DNA of 64,000 nucleotides from Cryobacterium cryoconiti (GTDB lineage Bacteria; Actinomycetota; Actinomycetes; Actinomycetales; Microbacteriaceae): positions 120,382-184,381 of the forward strand of contig NZ_SOHA01000034.1 of the NCBI RefSeq assembly GCF_004403065.1. Direction: 5' to 3'. Under the pieces are notes generated by a model, which saw only the letters and a program-made list of their open reading frames with translations, did no database searches and was not told the DNA's origin. How positions within the stretch are numbered: position 1 is the first letter of the stretch; the number at the start of each line of letters is the position of its first letter. This document shows positions 30,821 to 40,309 of the stretch, piece after piece. Made by a program: the position numbers and the translations under genes.

Positions 30821-33541
30821 ATGACAATAATCGACAAACCAGTCACCGAGTCACTTGCCACTCAAATTGACTCCCTGGTTAAAGCCGCTCAGGTCGCGCT
30901 TCTGGATTACGCGAACTTCACGCAAGAGCAAATTGATCACATCGTTAAAAAAGCATCCGTAGCCGCCCTCAGCAAGCACGCTGAGCTGGCAGTTCACGCA
31001 GTCGAAGAGACTGGACGCGGCGTCTTCGAAGACAAGGCCGTGAAGAACCTCTTCGCATGTGAGCACGTTACGAACTCCATGCAGAACCTTAAAACAGTCG
31101 GTGTCATCAGCCACGACGAAATTACCGGCATCACCGAAATCGCCGAGCCGGTCGGTGTTATCTGCGGTGTGACCCCCGTCACGAACCCCACCTCCACCGC
31201 GATCTTCAAGTCGCTGATCGCGCTGAAGACCCGCAACCCGATCGTTTTCGGTTTCCACCCGGGCGCCCAGCAGTCCTCCGTGGCCGCAGCGCGCGTCGTG
31301 CGTGACGCCGCCATCCTCGCCGGCGCACCGGCGAACTGCATCCAGTGGATCGAAACGCCCTCACTCGAGGCCAGCAGCCTGCTGATGAACCACCCGGGCG
31401 TCGCAACCATCCTCGCCACCGGTGGTAACGCCATGGTTCGGGCAGCCTACTCCTGCGGCAAGCCCGCCCTCGGCGTCGGTGCAGGTAACGTTCCTGCCTT
31501 CATCGAGAAGAGCGCCAAGCTCAAGCGCGCCATCAACGACGTCGTGCTCTCCAAGGCCTTCGACTACGGCATGATCTGCGCGTCGGAGCAGGCCGTCATC
31601 ATCGAAGAGCCCCTCTACAACGAGGCCATGACGGAATTCAAGCGCCTTCACACCTACCTCGTGACCCCGGCCGAGAAGACCCTCCTCGAGGACTACATCT
31701 TCGGAGTCCAGGCCAACTCGACCAACTGCGGCGAGGCCAAGCTCAACGCGGCCGTCGTCGGCAAGTCGCCGGTCTGGATCGCCCAGCAGGCCGGATTCAC
31801 CGTTCCCGAGGACACCTCGATCCTCCTGGTCGAGGTCAGCGGAGTCGGACCGCACGAGCCGATGACCCGCGAAAAGCTCGCGCCGGTTCTCGCCGTGCTG
31901 CACGCCAAGGACGCGGAAGAGGGCATCTCGCTCTCCGAGCAGATGGTTGAATTCGACGGCCTCGGCCACTCGGGCTCCATCCACAGCGAAAACCCGGCGA
32001 TCATCGAGGAGTTCGGAATCCGCGTCAAGGCGGTCCGGATCATCACGAACGCACCGAGCTCGCTCGGTGGCATCGGCGACATCTACAACGCGTTCATCCC
32101 GTCGCTCACGCTCGGGTGTGGTTCTTACGGACACAACTCCGTCTCGAACAACGTCTCGGCGATCAACCTCATCAACGTCAAGCGCATCGGCAGAAGGAAC
32201 AACAACTTGCAGTGGTTCAAGGTTCCCGCAAAGACCTACTTCGAGCCGAACGCCGTTCGCTACCTGGCGGACATGCGCAACGTCGAGCGCGTCACCATCG
32301 TGACCGACGCCACCATGACCAAGCTCGGTTTCGTCGACAAGATCCTTGACGTGCTCAACCGTCGCGAGAACCGCGTCTCCCTGCAGATCATCGACAACGT
32401 GCTCCCGGAGCCGACCGTCGCCGCCGTCAAGAAGGGCGCAGAGGAAATGCGCGCGTTCAAGCCGGACACGATCATCGCCCTCGGCGGAGGCTCGCCGATG
32501 GACGCCGCGAAGGTCATGTGGCTGCTGTACGAACACCCCGAAATTGAATTCTCGGACATGAAGGAAAAGTTCTTCGACGTGCGCAAGCGCGCGTTCAAGT
32601 TCCCTGACCTCGGTGAACTGGCCAAGCTCGTCTGCATCCCGACCACGTCGGGTACCGGTTCTGAGATGACCCCCTTCGCCGTGATCACGGACGAAGTGAC
32701 CGGAGTGAAGTACCCGCTCGCCGACTACGCGCTCCTGCCGACCGTCGCGATCATCGACCCGTCGCTCACCGCAGCGATGCCGTCGTTCCTGGTAGCAGAC
32801 TCGGGCTTCGACGCTCTGACGCACGCGACCGAGGCCTACGTCTCCGTCTACGCGAACGACTTCACCGACGGCCTGTGCCTGCACGCGATCAAGCTCATCT
32901 TCGAGAACATCGTCACGAGCGCCAACGGCACGTCGAACAGCACGGATGCCGCCGTCATCAAGTCGCGCGAGAAGATGCACAACGCCTCGTCGATCGCCGG
33001 CATGGCGTTCGGTAACGCCTTCCTGGGTATTTGTCACGCGATGGCTCACGTCACCGGCGCGCAGCTCCACCTGATCCACGGTCGGGTGAACGCGACGTAC
33101 CTGCCGCACGTGATCCGCTACAACGGCCTCATCCCGACGAAGCTGACCAGCTGGCCCAAGTACGAGAGCTACATTGCTCCCGAGCGTTTCCAGCAGATCG
33201 CCAAGCACCTCGGCCTCCCGGCCTCGACGCCTGAAGAGGGCATCGAGTCCTACGCACAGGCCGTCGAGAAGCTGCGCGACCAGGTCGGCATCAAGCCGTC
33301 CTTCCAGGCTCAGGGTGTCGACGAGCAGGACTTCATCGGTCGCCTCGATTCCCTCGCGATGGGCGCCTACGGCGACCAGTGTGCACCCGCCAACCCGCGG
33401 ATGCCCATGCTCGCGGACATGAAGACGATCATGGAAGCCGCCTACTACGGCACCTCGTTCAACGAGGTCCGCGCCGGTCGCGCGGCCGTGGAAGCACTGG
33501 CACCGGCCGAGAAGAAGCCGGCCCGCAAGACAGGCAAGTAG
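30821..33541 (+). CDS. adhE: Bifunctional acetaldehyde-CoA / alcohol dehydrogenase
   Basis: A 906-residue fusion. Residues ~1-440 are a CoA-acylating aldehyde dehydrogenase with the catalytic Cys253 in YGMICASEQAV and NAD-binding PVTNPTSTAIFK. Residues ~460-880 are an iron-dependent alcohol dehydrogenase: GGGSPMDAAKVMW, CIPTTSGTGSEMTPF, DALTHATEAYVS and CHAMAHVTGAQLHLIHG with the iron-binding His. It reduces acetyl-CoA to ethanol, regenerating NAD+ under low oxygen. The first ~80 codons are AT-richer than the rest. AAGGGA precedes ATG 30821. Monocistronic, with a strong terminator. Confidence 0.97.
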   Translation: MTIIDKPVTESLATQIDSLVKAAQVALLDYANFTQEQIDHIVKKASVAALSKHAELAVHAVEETGRGVFEDKAVKNLFACEHVTNSMQNLKTVGVISHDEITGITEIAEPVGVICGVTPVTNPTSTAIFKSLIALKTRNPIVFGFHPGAQQSSVAAARVVRDAAILAGAPANCIQWIETPSLEASSLLMNHPGVATILATGGNAMVRAAYSCGKPALGVGAGNVPAFIEKSAKLKRAINDVVLSKAFDYGMICASEQAVIIEEPLYNEAMTEFKRLHTYLVTPAEKTLLEDYIFGVQANSTNCGEAKLNAAVVGKSPVWIAQQAGFTVPEDTSILLVEVSGVGPHEPMTREKLAPVLAVLHAKDAEEGISLSEQMVEFDGLGHSGSIHSENPAIIEEFGIRVKAVRIITNAPSSLGGIGDIYNAFIPSLTLGCGSYGHNSVSNNVSAINLINVKRIGRRNNNLQWFKVPAKTYFEPNAVRYLADMRNVERVTIVTDATMTKLGFVDKILDVLNRRENRVSLQIIDNVLPEPTVAAVKKGAEEMRAFKPDTIIALGGGSPMDAAKVMWLLYEHPEIEFSDMKEKFFDVRKRAFKFPDLGELAKLVCIPTTSGTGSEMTPFAVITDEVTGVKYPLADYALLPTVAIIDPSLTAAMPSFLVADSGFDALTHATEAYVSVYANDFTDGLCLHAIKLIFENIVTSANGTSNSTDAAVIKSREKMHNASSIAGMAFGNAFLGICHAMAHVTGAQLHLIHGRVNATYLPHVIRYNGLIPTKLTSWPKYESYIAPERFQQIAKHLGLPASTPEEGIESYAQAVEKLRDQVGIKPSFQAQGVDEQDFIGRLDSLAMGAYGDQCAPANPRMPMLADMKTIMEAAYYGTSFNEVRAGRAAVEALAPAEKKPARKTGK

Positions 33542-33560
33542 TCTCTCCGCCTGAATGAAT

Positions 33561-33600
33561 GAAGAACGGCCCCGTACCTCCAGGTGCGGGGCCGTTCTTC
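33561..33600. terminator. Strong hairpin terminator after adhE
   Basis: GAAGAACGGCCCC (33561-33573) pairs perfectly with GGGGCCGTTCTTC (33588-33600) and the stem extends inward. It begins 19 nt after the adhE stop. A/T at both outer ends makes it usable in both directions, including for the convergent mycothiol-dependent enzyme gene. Confidence 0.9.
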
Positions 33601-33610
33601 ATGTCGTGGC

Positions 33611-33680
33611 CGCTCTGCCGGGCTCTGCCGGGCTCTGCCGGGCTCTGCCGGGCTCTGCCGGTCGAAGCCGGTCGAAGCCG
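33611..33680. repeat. 10-bp tandem repeats (GGGCTCTGCC x5, GTCGAAGCCG x2)
   Basis: Five copies of a 10-bp CTCTGCCGGG unit from 33611 to 33660 are followed by two GTCGAAGCCG units (33661-33680). The location is between the adhE terminator and the convergent gene end. No spacer structure, so not CRISPR. Confidence 0.85.
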
Positions 33681-33702
33681 CTCTGCGGGGACTGAGGCCA
33701 GA

Positions 33703-34434
33703 TCAGAGCCAGCGCGGGGCCGCTGAGGGCTCCCCCGTGCTGGACACCACGCCGCCACTGCCCCGGCCGGCTGCCCAGGCGGCAAGGTCGGCGAGGCTGC
33801 CGGTGACGTGCTCGGCGGCATCCGCGCTGCCGTAGCTCTCGTGCGCCGAATCGGTGGCGGTGAGCCGGTAGTCGGCATCACCGCGAGCCGTCCACGCTCC
33901 GACGATATCGCCGAGCAGCCTCGTGAGGACCTCCCCGGGGAGACTCTCGAAGCCGGCGCCGTGGCCCAGGTCGACGGCATGGATCCACAGTTCGCGGGCG
34001 CGCATCCAGATGCTGTCCCGCAGTGGGATCGCGGCACCCTGACCGTTCCGCACCGGCGCACACCAGCGATCGGCCGGCAGACTCTGCCACCGGAGATCGA
34101 GGTCGGCGGCCGAATCGGCCCAGGATCGACGCAACGCGTCAGGGCGGAGGATGCTGCCCGCAGCGACCTCGGCGTTCCGCGCCTCCGGCGAGGCGTACAT
34201 CACGGTCTCCACGCCCGTGTCGGCCCACTGTGCCAGTCGGCCCAGCGCCCGGGCGTTGGATGCCACGTGTGCCACCACGTGACGGCGGGTCCAACCCGGC
34301 AGAAGCGAGTCGCCATCGAGTTCGTCATCGGTGAGCGAGTGCAGCTCGCGGCCGAAGAATTTCGTACCCTGCCGCGCAAGGGCCAGGGTCGATTGCCGGG
34401 CGGCCAGATCGGACGCATCGCGGGGTGTGATCAT
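33703..34434 (-). CDS. Maleylpyruvate isomerase family, mycothiol-dependent enzyme
   Basis: A 243-residue DinB-like four-helix protein. GWTRRHVVAHVASNARAL near residue 50 is the N-terminal MDMPI motif with a metal-binding His; MRARELWIHAVDLGHGAGF near 145 has the second His cluster. C-terminal ~80 residues form a small SCP2-like or MDMPI C domain ending in SSTGEPSAAPRWL. The family includes mycothiol-dependent maleylpyruvate isomerase, but no gentisate pathway genes are nearby, so the substrate is unknown. ATG 34434 has AGGAGCCCC upstream; the frame upstream to 34764 is not similar to anything. Confidence 0.8.
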   Translation of the reverse strand: MITPRDASDLAARQSTLALARQGTKFFGRELHSLTDDELDGDSLLPGWTRRHVVAHVASNARALGRLAQWADTGVETVMYASPEARNAEVAAGSILRPDALRRSWADSAADLDLRWQSLPADRWCAPVRNGQGAAIPLRDSIWMRARELWIHAVDLGHGAGFESLPGEVLTRLLGDIVGAWTARGDADYRLTATDSAHESYGSADAAEHVTGSLADLAAWAAGRGSGGVVSSTGEPSAAPRWL

Positions 34435-34487
34435 GGGGCTCCTGTCGTCGGACAACCTGGGACTCCACGGTACGCGACGATAACAGG

Positions 34488-35993
34488 CTACTGATCGTCG
34501 CGGGTCATGTTCTTGCGTTCGATGGCGTCCGTCATCCGGGTGCGTGACTTCGTGACCCTTCGCCATTTGCGTGCCCCGGTTTCGAGCCAGGGTGGTGCCA
34601 TGATCTGCACGGCGCCGCGGACCATGCGGATCGCCCAGCCGGAGGCGGCGAGGTAGCGGTGGTGCCACCAGCAGAGGCAGACGCCGTTGTCGGTGTGGGT
34701 TGCCCCGCCCTCGGAATGCGGGATGACGTGGTGGATCTCGGTCATGCCGGCGGGGATTTTGCACCAGGGGATGATGCAGGTGCCGTCGCGGAGTTGGATC
34801 GCGCGTCTCTGGGCGGGGGTGAAGCAGCGTTCGGGTGAGCCGAGCTTGATGATGCGGCCCTCGTCGTTGATCACGACCTTCTGCTGTCCGCCGGTGCTGA
34901 CCAGATCCTTGACGGCACTGATCGGGATCGGGGAATCGACGCCGTCGATCCAGCCGACGCCGCGGCCCTGACCGAAGTCCGCGCTGAGATCTTGTTCCCG
35001 CACGCTGACGAGGACCGTGGCGGGGGCGCCGCCGATGGTCGGTGCCTCGCCGGCGCGGGAGGCGACGTCGACGATCACGGCGAGCACGTCGTGCCGCCGC
35101 TGGTCGGGCGTGCGGTCGTCCCGTTCGAGCCGCGCCTGCTCCGGTGTGAGCCCCTCCCGGTTTGTGTCGGCGTCTTCCTCGGCGTGGAAGGCGACCGGCG
35201 CACTCTTCGGCGACAGATACGCGTCGAACAGGCGGCGCAGCTTGCCCGCGATCTCGGGCATCAACGACCCCGACACCGGCACCACGCCGTCGCGTTCCCG
35301 GCCGAGCCGGAACGACCGCGCCACCACGGCGTGGTCGTCGGGCCGCGACCCGTCGGGCGCGAGCACGGCCTTCCAGACGGAGCCCTGCAACCGGACCTCA
35401 TCCGCCGACGCGGGCACCGGGGTCTGCGCACTCGTGCCCGTCGCCGACGCCACCAGCTCGCTCTCCGCGGCCTGCACCGAGTCCAGGTCGGTGCACCGCA
35501 GCGTGGGCGCCAACGCGGTCAGGATGGCGTCGGCCGTGTCGACGCCGATCGCGCCGGTGGCCAGAGCGATCGAGGTCGCCGGAAAGGTGGGCGGCAGCGG
35601 TTCGCCGCTCAGGGAGCGGCCGGTGCGGAGCTGCTTGCCCAGCCGCATCCGTCGCCCGGCGGTCGGGCCCGACACCAGGGTGAGCCGCTCGAGCAGTTCC
35701 CCGGCGGTGCGGCAGCCCTTCCTCGCCGACAACTGCGAGGTGCCGAGCTCGGGGCGGGACCGGTCGGCGACCTCCCCGGCCGCCGCCACCCGGAGGGCGT
35801 CGACGCGGCGGCCGAGCACCTCGACCGCCGTGGTCACCTGCAGCAACCCGTCATCGTCAAAGCTCCGCACCCCCGCACACGCCAGGGTCGACCCCAGTTC
35901 ACCCGCGAGAGCCCGCAGCTCAGCCACCACCAGCGCCGCGGCTGACGGGCCGGGCGCGGCATCCGCTGCGAGGGTTTCGGTGGGGTTGGTCAC
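34488..35993 (-). CDS. DUF222 / 13E12-family HNH endonuclease-like protein
   Basis: A 501-residue protein. Residues ~40-330 are the DUF222 helical domain (RKGCRTAGELLERLTLVSG; AVLAPDGSRPDDH). The C-terminal HNH module (~400-455) has CIIPWC, TEIHHVIPHSEGGATHTDNGVCLCWWHH read as His-His, Asn and final His with two Cys pairs for zinc. Start GTG 35993 has TAGAAT 6 nt upstream (leaderless) and a LexA-like palindrome beyond it. Many copies of this family exist in actinobacteria; several in Mycobacterium tuberculosis are known LexA targets. DNA cleavage is inferred from the HNH motif. Confidence 0.88.
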   Translation of the reverse strand: MTNPTETLAADAAPGPSAAALVVAELRALAGELGSTLACAGVRSFDDDGLLQVTTAVEVLGRRVDALRVAAAGEVADRSRPELGTSQLSARKGCRTAGELLERLTLVSGPTAGRRMRLGKQLRTGRSLSGEPLPPTFPATSIALATGAIGVDTADAILTALAPTLRCTDLDSVQAAESELVASATGTSAQTPVPASADEVRLQGSVWKAVLAPDGSRPDDHAVVARSFRLGRERDGVVPVSGSLMPEIAGKLRRLFDAYLSPKSAPVAFHAEEDADTNREGLTPEQARLERDDRTPDQRRHDVLAVIVDVASRAGEAPTIGGAPATVLVSVREQDLSADFGQGRGVGWIDGVDSPIPISAVKDLVSTGGQQKVVINDEGRIIKLGSPERCFTPAQRRAIQLRDGTCIIPWCKIPAGMTEIHHVIPHSEGGATHTDNGVCLCWWHHRYLAASGWAIRMVRGAVQIMAPPWLETGARKWRRVTKSRTRMTDAIERKNMTRDDQ

Positions 35994-35999
35994 AAGATG

Positions 36000-36005
36000 A
36001 TTCTA
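36000..36005 (-). promoter_or_regulatory. -10 box TAGAAT of a leaderless promoter (HNH gene)
   Basis: TAGAAT on the minus strand ends 6 nt before GTG 35993. Confidence 0.55.
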
Positions 36006-36012
36006 GCTCAGT

Positions 36013-36028
36013 TAGAACACATATTCTA
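36013..36028. promoter_or_regulatory. LexA-like (SOS) box
   Basis: TAGAACACATATTCTA is a 16-bp palindrome with perfect TAGAA/TTCTA arms. It has the GAAC-N4-(G/A)TTC form of actinobacterial SOS boxes with one base changed. It covers the spacer and -35 position of the HNH gene promoter, where a bound repressor would block RNA polymerase. Confidence 0.6.
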
Positions 36029-36102
36029 GTGAAAGCAGAAATAAATTCTGGTGAGCATCAGACATAATAACGATCGGTGATCGCTCGGCACTGCTCCGAA
36101 AT

Positions 36103-36897
36103 CTACCGGCGCTCCAGCTCGTGGGCCAGCGCCTCGAGTTCGGCACCGCCGGCCATCAGAGCCGTCATCTCGTCGATCGTGATCTCGCTCTTGGCGAAGT
36201 CACCCAGGCTCCGGCCGCGCTGCAGCAGCAGAAAACGGTCGCCGACCGGGTAGGCGTGGTGGGGATTGTGCGTGATGAAGACCACGCCGAGCCCCCGGTC
36301 CCGGGCCCGGGCGATGTAGGAGAGCACGACCCCGGCCTGCTTCACGCCGAGCGCCGACGTGGGTTCGTCGAGGATGACGACCTTCGCCCCGAAGTACACC
36401 GCGCGCGCGATGGCGACGGACTGCCGTTCACCGCCGGAGAGCGTACCGATCGGCTGGTCCACGTCGCGCAGGTCGATGCCCATCCGGGCGAGCTCGTGCT
36501 TCGTCGTGGCGCGCATCCGGGCCGCATCGAGTCGCCGCAGCGGGCCTCTGCCGCGGGTCAGCTCGGCACCGAGGAAGAAGTTACGCCACACCGGCATCAG
36601 CCCGACCACGGCCAGGTCCTGATAGACGGTGGCGATCCCGAGGTCGAGTGCCTCCCGTGGATGCATGAATCGGCGTTCCGCCCCGAAGGCGAGGAGCGTG
36701 CCCTCCGAGTGCGGGTGGGCGCCCGCCAGGATCTTGATGAACGTGGACTTTCCCGCGCCGTTGTCTCCCAGAACGCAGAGCACCTCTCCGGCGCCGACGG
36801 ATGCCGACACGCCCTGCAGCGCCCGCACTGCGCCATAGGCCTTGCCGATGTCTCGCACCTCGAGGATCGGCTCCGGACGGCTCGGCGCCGGCGTCAT
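36103..36897 (-). CDS. Sugar ABC importer ATP-binding protein
   Basis: A 264-residue single ATPase domain: Walker [11 protein letters not shown] (~44), signature [15 protein letters not shown], Walker [14 protein letters not shown] and H-loop [11 protein letters not shown]. It matches the carbohydrate-uptake CUT2 family in its one-domain form (as FrcA), not the double-domain RbsA form. ATG 36897 overlaps the permease stop (ATGA). A longer ORF upstream is inside the permease gene in another frame and is not real. Last gene of the operon SBP-permease-ATPase. Confidence 0.9.
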   Translation of the reverse strand: MTPAPSRPEPILEVRDIGKAYGAVRALQGVSASVGAGEVLCVLGDNGAGKSTFIKILAGAHPHSEGTLLAFGAERRFMHPREALDLGIATVYQDLAVVGLMPVWRNFFLGAELTRGRGPLRRLDAARMRATTKHELARMGIDLRDVDQPIGTLSGGERQSVAIARAVYFGAKVVILDEPTSALGVKQAGVVLSYIARARDRGLGVVFITHNPHHAYPVGDRFLLLQRGRSLGDFAKSEITIDEMTALMAGGAELEALAHELERR

Positions 36898-37934
36898 GAG
36901 CGCATCCCGGCCTGGCGGCGAACGAGGAGGTTGACCAGCACGGCGAGCAGCAGCATCCCGCCGAGGAAGGCCTTCAGCCAGTTGTTGTCCCATTGCGCGA
37001 ACACGATGCCCTGCAGCGCCATGCCGTAGATCAGGGCACCGAGGGCCGCGCCGATCGCCGAACCGTAACCGCCAGTGAGCAGGCATCCGCCCACGACGGC
37101 ACAGATGATGTAGATGAACTCCTGGCCGACTCCGGTGGTGGCCTGCACCGTCGACACGTCGAAGAGTTGCAGCATGCCCACCAGCCAGCCGGCGCCGGCC
37201 GTGGTCATGAACAGGCCGAGCTTCACCCGGAAGACGGGCACCCCGACCTGTCGGGCACTCGTGACCTCGCCGCCGACGGCGAAGACCCAGTTGCCGGGCC
37301 GGGTGCGCAGCAATACCCAGGTGGCCAGTGCGGTGAGTGCGATCCACCAGACGATGGAGACTTTGACTTCCAGGCCCAGCACGGGGAACGACGACCCGAA
37401 GAAGACCTTGGCCTGCTGGAAACCGGGCACAGCATTCATGCCCTGGATGGCGACGCTGCCGGTCACGAGCTTCGTCACAGCCAGGTTGCAGCCCTGCAGG
37501 ATGAAGAACGTGGCCAAAGTCACGATGAAGCTCGGCAGGCCGGTCTTCATCACGACGAACGCGTTGGCGGCGCCGATCGCGAGGGCAACGGCCAGGGCCA
37601 GCACGAGCGCGAGCGCGAGGTTCAGTCCCCACTGGGTGGTCACCACACCCACGATGAGCCCGGTGGTGCCCGTCATCGCCCCGGCCGAGAGGTCGAACTC
37701 TCCGCCGATCATGAGCAGGGCGACGGCCACGGCCATGATCCCGAAGAGAGAGGCCGAGTACAGCCAGGTGGACACACCAGCAGGGGTCAGGAATGCCTGC
37801 GTGAAGAAAGAGAAGAACAGGAAGATCGCCACGGCCGCGACAAGCGCGCCGACCTCGGGCCGGCGCAACAGAGTGAGCAGCGGATGCGACCGTTTCAGCC
37901 GATCCGTGAACTCTGCCTCCACGACGACGGTCAT
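36894..37934 (-). CDS. Sugar ABC importer permease (CUT2, FrcC/RbsC-like)
   Basis: A 346-residue membrane protein with about ten helices. [37 protein letters not shown] and [14 protein letters not shown] are signatures of ribose/fructose-type permeases. It is translationally coupled to both neighbours (4-bp overlaps at each end). A long cytosolic N-terminus of ~30 residues is rich in charge. Confidence 0.9.
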   Translation of the reverse strand: MTVVVEAEFTDRLKRSHPLLTLLRRPEVGALVAAVAIFLFFSFFTQAFLTPAGVSTWLYSASLFGIMAVAVALLMIGGEFDLSAGAMTGTTGLIVGVVTTQWGLNLALALVLALAVALAIGAANAFVVMKTGLPSFIVTLATFFILQGCNLAVTKLVTGSVAIQGMNAVPGFQQAKVFFGSSFPVLGLEVKVSIVWWIALTALATWVLLRTRPGNWVFAVGGEVTSARQVGVPVFRVKLGLFMTTAGAGWLVGMLQLFDVSTVQATTGVGQEFIYIICAVVGGCLLTGGYGSAIGAALGALIYGMALQGIVFAQWDNNWLKAFLGGMLLLAVLVNLLVRRQAGMRS

Positions 37935-38899
37935 CTCGTGCCGTTCTCCGCGAACGTGGCGACCTCGGCCGCGTTCTCCTTCGTCACGAAGCCCGGACCG
38001 GAATAGACGGGCAGCCCGCCACCGACGACATCGCCATTGCGCTTCTGCAGAGTCAGGAACGACACCGGCAGGTAACCCTGCGAGTACGGCTGCTGGTCGA
38101 CGGCGAACAACATGCCACCGTCCAGGATGAGCCGGGTCACGTCGGCCGAGACGTCGAAGGTGGCCAGCGTGGCCGAGCTGCCCGCTTCATCGACGGCCTG
38201 GCTCGCGGCCACGGCTACGCCGGTCTGCAGCGTGAGCACGGCGTCGATGGACGGATCGGCCAGGAGTTTGCTCTTGATGGTGTTCTGGGCATCGGCGAGG
38301 TTGGCGACGTCGACCTGCACGTTGCTCACGGTTGCGCCGACCGTGTCCGCTGCGCCCGCGCAGCGCTCTTCGAGCCCGGAGTTACCGGCCTCGTGGATGA
38401 CGCAGATCACGTTGGACACACCGGCCTCAGCCAGTTTCTCGCCGGCTCCCTGGCCCGCGATGAACTCACTCTGGCCGATGTGGGTCTGCGCGCCGAACTC
38501 GCGGGACTTCTCCAGGCCCGAGTTGATGGTGATCACGGGGATGCCCGCGGCCACGGCCTTCTCGACCGCACCCCTGACTCCATCCGGGTTGGCCATCGAC
38601 ACGATCAGGCCGTCCGGATCGGTGGCGATGGCCGCCTCGATCAGCTGGCTCTGCTTGACCGGGTCACCGTCGCCCTGGTAGGTGACGGTGGCTCCGAGGT
38701 CGGTGCCGGCCTGCTCGGCGCCGCTCTTGACGACGTCCCAGAAGGCGTCGCCGGCGGTGCCGTGGGTGACCACGGCGATCGTGACCGGCTCCCCCGCCGG
38801 CGAACCGCCGTCGCCCGAACCGGTGCCGGTGCCGGTGCATCCCGCCAGCGCCAGCGAAGCGACACCGAAAGCGGCTAGAAGGCTGATCTTGAGCTTCAT
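37931..38899 (-). CDS. Sugar ABC importer substrate-binding lipoprotein
   Basis: A 322-residue periplasmic-binding-type I protein. Lipobox LALAGC (Cys ~20) anchors it outside. [27 protein letters not shown] is the first strand/helix, [16 protein letters not shown], then [20 protein letters not shown] and [18 protein letters not shown] follow; the pattern suits fructose/ribose/inositol binders. Two internal Cys may form a disulfide. First gene of the three-gene importer. The ligand is not deducible from sequence. Confidence 0.88.
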   Translation of the reverse strand: MKLKISLLAAFGVASLALAGCTGTGTGSGDGGSPAGEPVTIAVVTHGTAGDAFWDVVKSGAEQAGTDLGATVTYQGDGDPVKQSQLIEAAIATDPDGLIVSMANPDGVRGAVEKAVAAGIPVITINSGLEKSREFGAQTHIGQSEFIAGQGAGEKLAEAGVSNVICVIHEAGNSGLEERCAGAADTVGATVSNVQVDVANLADAQNTIKSKLLADPSIDAVLTLQTGVAVAASQAVDEAGSSATLATFDVSADVTRLILDGGMLFAVDQQPYSQGYLPVSFLTLQKRNGDVVGGGLPVYSGPGFVTKENAAEVATFAENGTR

Positions 38900-38974
38900 A
38901 ACTGAACTGTTCCCGACTGTCGTGCGGTGGCCTGAAACAGCGGGGGTTCGCCGGTGACCTGGTGCATATCGAAC

Positions 38975-39394
38975 TTACTCGACCGGGGACCCGCTCGCCG
39001 GGACCGCGATCTCGCCGGTGATGTACTGGGCGGTTCCGAAGCCGAAGGACCAGTCCTCCGGACCGCTCTCCACATAGCCGATGAAGACGTCCTCACCGGA
39101 GACCCCGGCCAGTCCCAGTCGGGCGTTGATGCCGGAGTAGAGCGCCTGCTTGGTGGCGACGCTACGACCCCGCTGGGTGAAGATCTGGATCATCACCACG
39201 CCCTCGCTGCGTTCGAAGCCGAGACCGGCATCCTGTGCAATGATCGCGCCCGCATCGTGCTGGGTGACGATCTGGAAACGGTCGCGCAGAGGAATGCCAT
39301 AGACCTCGACGATCGCCTCGTGGATCGCATCGGCGATTGCGGTCACGGCCGCATTCGAACGGCCTCGGTTCAGATCGATTCGAACCAGTGGCAT
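38975..39394 (-). CDS. Tautomerase family protein (4-oxalocrotonate tautomerase-like)
   Basis: A 139-residue protein. After Met removal Pro is residue 1 (MPLVRIDL), the catalytic base of the tautomerase superfamily. IADAIHEAIVEVYGIPLRDRFQIV and GVVMIQIFTQRGRSVATKQALY are typical of the longer cis-CaaD/DUF1904-type members. ATG 39394 is preceded by AAGGAG. It precedes the sugar importer by 75 bp on the same strand, so an operon with it is possible. Substrate unknown. Confidence 0.85.
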   Translation of the reverse strand: MPLVRIDLNRGRSNAAVTAIADAIHEAIVEVYGIPLRDRFQIVTQHDAGAIIAQDAGLGFERSEGVVMIQIFTQRGRSVATKQALYSGINARLGLAGVSGEDVFIGYVESGPEDWSFGFGTAQYITGEIAVPASGSPVE

Positions 39395-39444
39395 GAGCGA
39401 CTCCTTCTGATGGAACGCCCGTCGCACAAACCTGTGCGGCGGGA

Positions 39445-39481
39445 ACAGAAAAGCCCCCGGAACCGTGTGGTTCCGGGGGCT
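39445..39481 (-). terminator. Rho-independent terminator of the first tRNA-fMet
   Basis: AGCCCCCGGAACC (39452-39464) pairs with GGTTCCGGGGGCT (39469-39481), loop GTGT; on the minus strand it is followed by TTTTC. It begins 2 nt beyond the tRNA 3' end. Confidence 0.9.
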
Positions 39482-39483
39482 GA

Positions 39484-39560
39484 TGGTTGCGGGGGCAGGA
39501 TTTGAACCTACGACCTCTGGGTTATGAGCCCAGCGAGCTACCGAACTGCTCCACCCCGCG
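39484..39560 (-). tRNA. Initiator tRNA-Met (CAT), copy 1
   Basis: A 77-nt tRNA with encoded CCA. Anticodon CAT at 39524-39526. Initiator features: no Watson-Crick pair at 1-72 (C1-A72) and three G-C pairs in the anticodon stem (GGG...CCC). A TAAGCT -10-like element lies at 39572-39577 upstream. Confidence 0.96.
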
Positions 39561-39701
39561 CTGCAAGGACAAGCTTACCACAGCCTCGGGGCAGGCCGAC
39601 ACACGGGGTAATCATTCTGCGACGCCGGGCTGCGCCTCAGAGAGGGTGGCTACGATGGCGGCACGACCCCCCCGCACCCCTCGACAGTGAAGGATCCCTC
39701 C

Positions 39702-40280
39702 GTGACCGTTCTCGCAGAAGTCCTGTCCGCCAACGCCGCGTACGCCAACGAATTCGGCGACAAGTCCGCACTCGCCTTGCCGCCGGCGCGCGGTTTCGCG
39801 ATCCTCACCTGCATGGACGCCCGCCTCGATCCGGCCAAGTACGCCGGATTGAGCGAGGGCGACGCCCACGTCATTCGCAACGCAGGCGGACGCGCGTCCG
39901 ACGACGCCATCCGGTCGCTCGTCATCTCCTACAAACTCCTGGGCACGAAGGAGTGGTTCGTCATCCACCACACCAATTGCGGGATGGAGTTCTTCACCGA
40001 CGAGGTGATCCGTGGGCTGCTCGCCAACAGTCTGGAGACGGCAGCCCTGGGCGACGCCGGGTTCTACGAGGTCGGTTCCGGCCCGGGTTCCACCGAGGGG
40101 AACTACATCGACTGGCTGACCATCACCGACCAGGCGGCGAGCGTGCTCGAGGACGTGGCCCGCATCAAGGCTCACCCGCTCGTTCCGCGCGGCATCCCGG
40201 TTTACGGCTACATCTACGATGTGGCGACGGGCCGGCTGGTCGAGGTACCCGCAGCCACAACGGCCGGCGCCGCGGCCTAG
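39702..40280 (+). CDS. Beta-class carbonic anhydrase
   Basis: A ~192-residue zinc enzyme hydrating CO2 to bicarbonate in the cytosol. Zinc ligands Cys37 (LTCMDAR), His90 and Cys93 (IHHTNCGM) are present, with the Asp39-Arg41 dyad. [15 protein letters not shown] is also conserved. The C-terminus has a short Ala tail. GTG 39702 is preferred because GAAGGA ends 7 nt before it; GTG 39687 is the alternative. TACGAT at ~39650 may be its -10. Single gene, convergent with the MMPL transporter (29 bp apart). Confidence 0.9.
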   Translation: MTVLAEVLSANAAYANEFGDKSALALPPARGFAILTCMDARLDPAKYAGLSEGDAHVIRNAGGRASDDAIRSLVISYKLLGTKEWFVIHHTNCGMEFFTDEVIRGLLANSLETAALGDAGFYEVGSGPGSTEGNYIDWLTITDQAASVLEDVARIKAHPLVPRGIPVYGYIYDVATGRLVEVPAATTAGAAA

Positions 40281-40309
40281 GCAGCCCACAGGCGCGGCCT
40301 GCCCTGGGC

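Noticed and set aside
31361..33208. 615-codon minus-strand frame opposite adhE
   Set aside because: Antisense shadow; adhE has complete ALDH and Fe-ADH motifs on the plus strand.
33611..33680. Possible CRISPR-like array
   Set aside because: Unit of 10 bp without spacers; a simple tandem repeat.
34488..35993. HNH gene as homing endonuclease or part of a mobile intron
   Set aside because: The DUF222 domain and stand-alone context match chromosomal 13E12 proteins; no intron or intein features are present.
36103..37632. Extended 509-residue form of the sugar ABC ATPase
   Set aside because: The extra N-terminal part is the permease gene read in another frame. The ATG at 36897 overlaps the permease stop and gives the right family length.
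39487..39690. Plus-strand ORF beginning MRGQDLNLRPLGYEPSELPN
   Set aside because: It is the antisense translation of the initiator tRNA gene, a well-known false gene call. The same artefact occurs inside the frame at 42784-43176.
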